Of a DNA stretch of 64,000 nt, positions 63,536-64,000 are shown in pieces. Numbering within the stretch: position 1 is the first letter of the stretch; the number at the start of each line of letters is the position of its first letter. Below the pieces are notes generated by a model. That model was not told where the DNA came from. It did no database searches and saw nothing but the letters and a program-made list of their open reading frames with translations. A program made the position numbers and the translations under genes. The DNA is from Flavobacterium hydrocarbonoxydans (lineage in GTDB: Bacteria > Bacteroidota > Bacteroidia > Flavobacteriales > Flavobacteriaceae). Location: contig NZ_WSTB01000014.1 in assembly GCF_009789235.1 (NCBI RefSeq), positions 28,970-92,969 of the forward strand. The letters run 5' to 3'.

Positions 63536-63677
63536 AGCTGGAAGTTGGAAGTTGGAAGTTCGAAGTTGGAAGTTGGAAGCTTTATAGCAAAATAATTAGC
63601 ATAGACTCGTCTTAAATTTCGAATTTGGAATTTGAAGTTCCCCATAATTCTTAGCGTCTTAGCGACTTTGCGGCAAA
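63536..63677. repeat. Composite heptamer/octamer repeat, block 1
   Basis: About seven heptamers GGAAGTT (63536-63583), three to four GGAATTT units (63612-63635), the junction AGTTCCCCATAATTCTTAG and three octamers TTAGCGTC, TTAGCGAC, TTTGCGGC (to 63673). Confidence 0.85.
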
Positions 63678-63792
63678 ATGGAAAGTTTTTTTCACGCAGA
63701 TTTTAAAAAAGATTTAAGCAGAGTCTCGCAGATATTTTTTTTAACCATACTTATACTAAACTTTAGTGTCCTGGTCTCTTTGCGGCAAAAAA

Positions 63793-63917
63793 AGCTGGAA
63801 GTTAGAAGTTGGAAGCTTCAAGCTTTATCTGACAGATGCGTTTGGATTTTGGAATTTCGAATTTCGAATTTAAAGTTCCCCATAATTCTTAGTGTCTTAG
63901 TGCCTTCGTGGCAAAAC
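63793..63917. repeat. Composite heptamer/octamer repeat, block 2
   Basis: The same order as block 1: GGAAGTT heptamers (63793-63822), GGAATTT/GAATTTC heptamers (63848-63872), the same junction AGTTCCCCATAATTCTTAG, then TTAGTGTC, TTAGTGCC, TTCGTGGC. Preceded by an octamer-like run at 63758-63786. Confidence 0.85.
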
Positions 63918-63940
63918 CCCGTTCATGTTATAAAACAAAA

Positions 63941-63971
63941 AATCCCCATCAAATTCATGATGAGGATTCTT
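63941..63971 (-). terminator. Rho-independent terminator of the rRNA operon
   Basis: On the minus strand AATCCTCATCA, loop, TGATGGGGATT then TTTTTGTTTT. It lies right after the 5S rRNA 3' end. Confidence 0.88.
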
Positions 63972-63974
63972 AAA

Positions 63975-64000
63975 AGAAAGGCGACGACATACTCTCCCAC
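63975..64000 (-). rRNA. rrf: 5S rRNA, 3' end only
   Basis: On the minus strand GTGGGAGAGTATGTCGTCGCC and TTTC follow the conserved 3' part of flavobacterial 5S rRNA (GGGAGAGTA-x-GTCG). The rest and the 23S/16S genes should lie right of the window. The call is supported by the terminator. Confidence 0.85.

Larger units (their letters stand above)
63284..63974. other. 690-base repeat-packed spacer beside the rRNA operon
   Basis: No gene. Contains the structured repeat element copy 4, two composite blocks each of GGAAGTT heptamers, GGAATTT heptamers, the junction AAGTTCCCCATAATTCTTAG and CTTAGYGT octamers, and the rrn terminator at the right end. A third piece (63691-63740, CGCAGATTTTAAAAAAGATT) is another dispersed motif. 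Confidence 0.85.

Noticed and set aside
63536..63917. CRISPR array
   Set aside because: Units are 7 or 8 bases with no unique spacers and no cas genes in the window.
1..64000. tRNA genes and insertion sequences
   Set aside because: No T-loop pattern in a cloverleaf context and no transposase or integrase reading frame could be seen on either strand.

Overview
The window is chromosomal DNA of a low-GC Bacteroidota, almost certainly a Flavobacterium or close relative. The evidence is a type IX secretion module (type B C-terminal sorting domain, PorP/SprF, OmpA-like lipoprotein partner), a fused secDF, DUF1573, DUF2911 and M16 secreted proteins, AT-rich spacers, few Shine-Dalgarno sites, and promoters of the Bacteroidetes TTG-N19/20-TAnnTTTG type. 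The identification is by recognition of protein families, not by search.

Layout. 1-1.5 kb: 5' part of valS (minus), cut by the window edge. 1.7-8.4 kb: a DUF1573 protein, a lipoprotein, and a three-gene T9SS surface module (minus): large adhesin-like type B protein, PorP/SprF, OmpA/TPR protein. 8.5-15 kb: a PDZ aspartyl protease, then plus-strand housekeeping genes (class I aminotransferase, folE, cysS, yidD, lgt). 15-18 kb: a secreted PHP-like (CehA/McbA type) protein bracketed by 56-bp direct repeats, then a repeat-rich spacer and a PagL-like barrel. 18.6-31.7 kb (minus): secDF, mdh, gyrB, a two-domain M16 peptidase and two tandem asnB paralogues. 32-41 kb: an orphan secreted protein, a GreA/GreB-like protein, DUF2911, a TonB-receptor-like barrel, phzF and a 1004-residue TPR protein. 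41.4-50.4 kb: ftsE-like ATPase coupled to a glycosyltransferase, followed by a surface-glycan island (three glycosyltransferases, a TagF-like transferase, a flippase, and FdtA/FdtB/acyltransferase for a 3-acylamino-3,6-dideoxyhexose). 50.5-53.3 kb: TRIC channel, PH-domain, CsgG/TolB-like unknown and RDD proteins. 53.3-59.8 kb: a six-gene operon SpoIIM / membrane protein / DUF4129 / DUF4350 / MoxR / DUF58. 59.9-63.3 kb: alkaline-phosphatase-superfamily protein, SpoU methyltransferase and a lone umuC. The right edge holds the 3' end of a 5S rRNA gene (minus) with its terminator, so an rRNA operon lies just outside.

The most unusual content is not a gene. The window carries many short arrays with a strict 7-base or 8-base period, in several unrelated sequence versions, often as a forward array facing its reverse complement. 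Two of them lie in frame inside conserved enzymes (valS and the DegT aminotransferase), two flank phzF, and a composite of several kinds fills the spacer beside the rRNA operon. A second repeat class, a roughly 80-130 bp element with conserved ends and a hairpin middle, occurs four times and resembles a structured RNA. Among proteins, the first asnB paralogue has Ser in place of the catalytic N-terminal Cys, so it probably cannot use glutamine.
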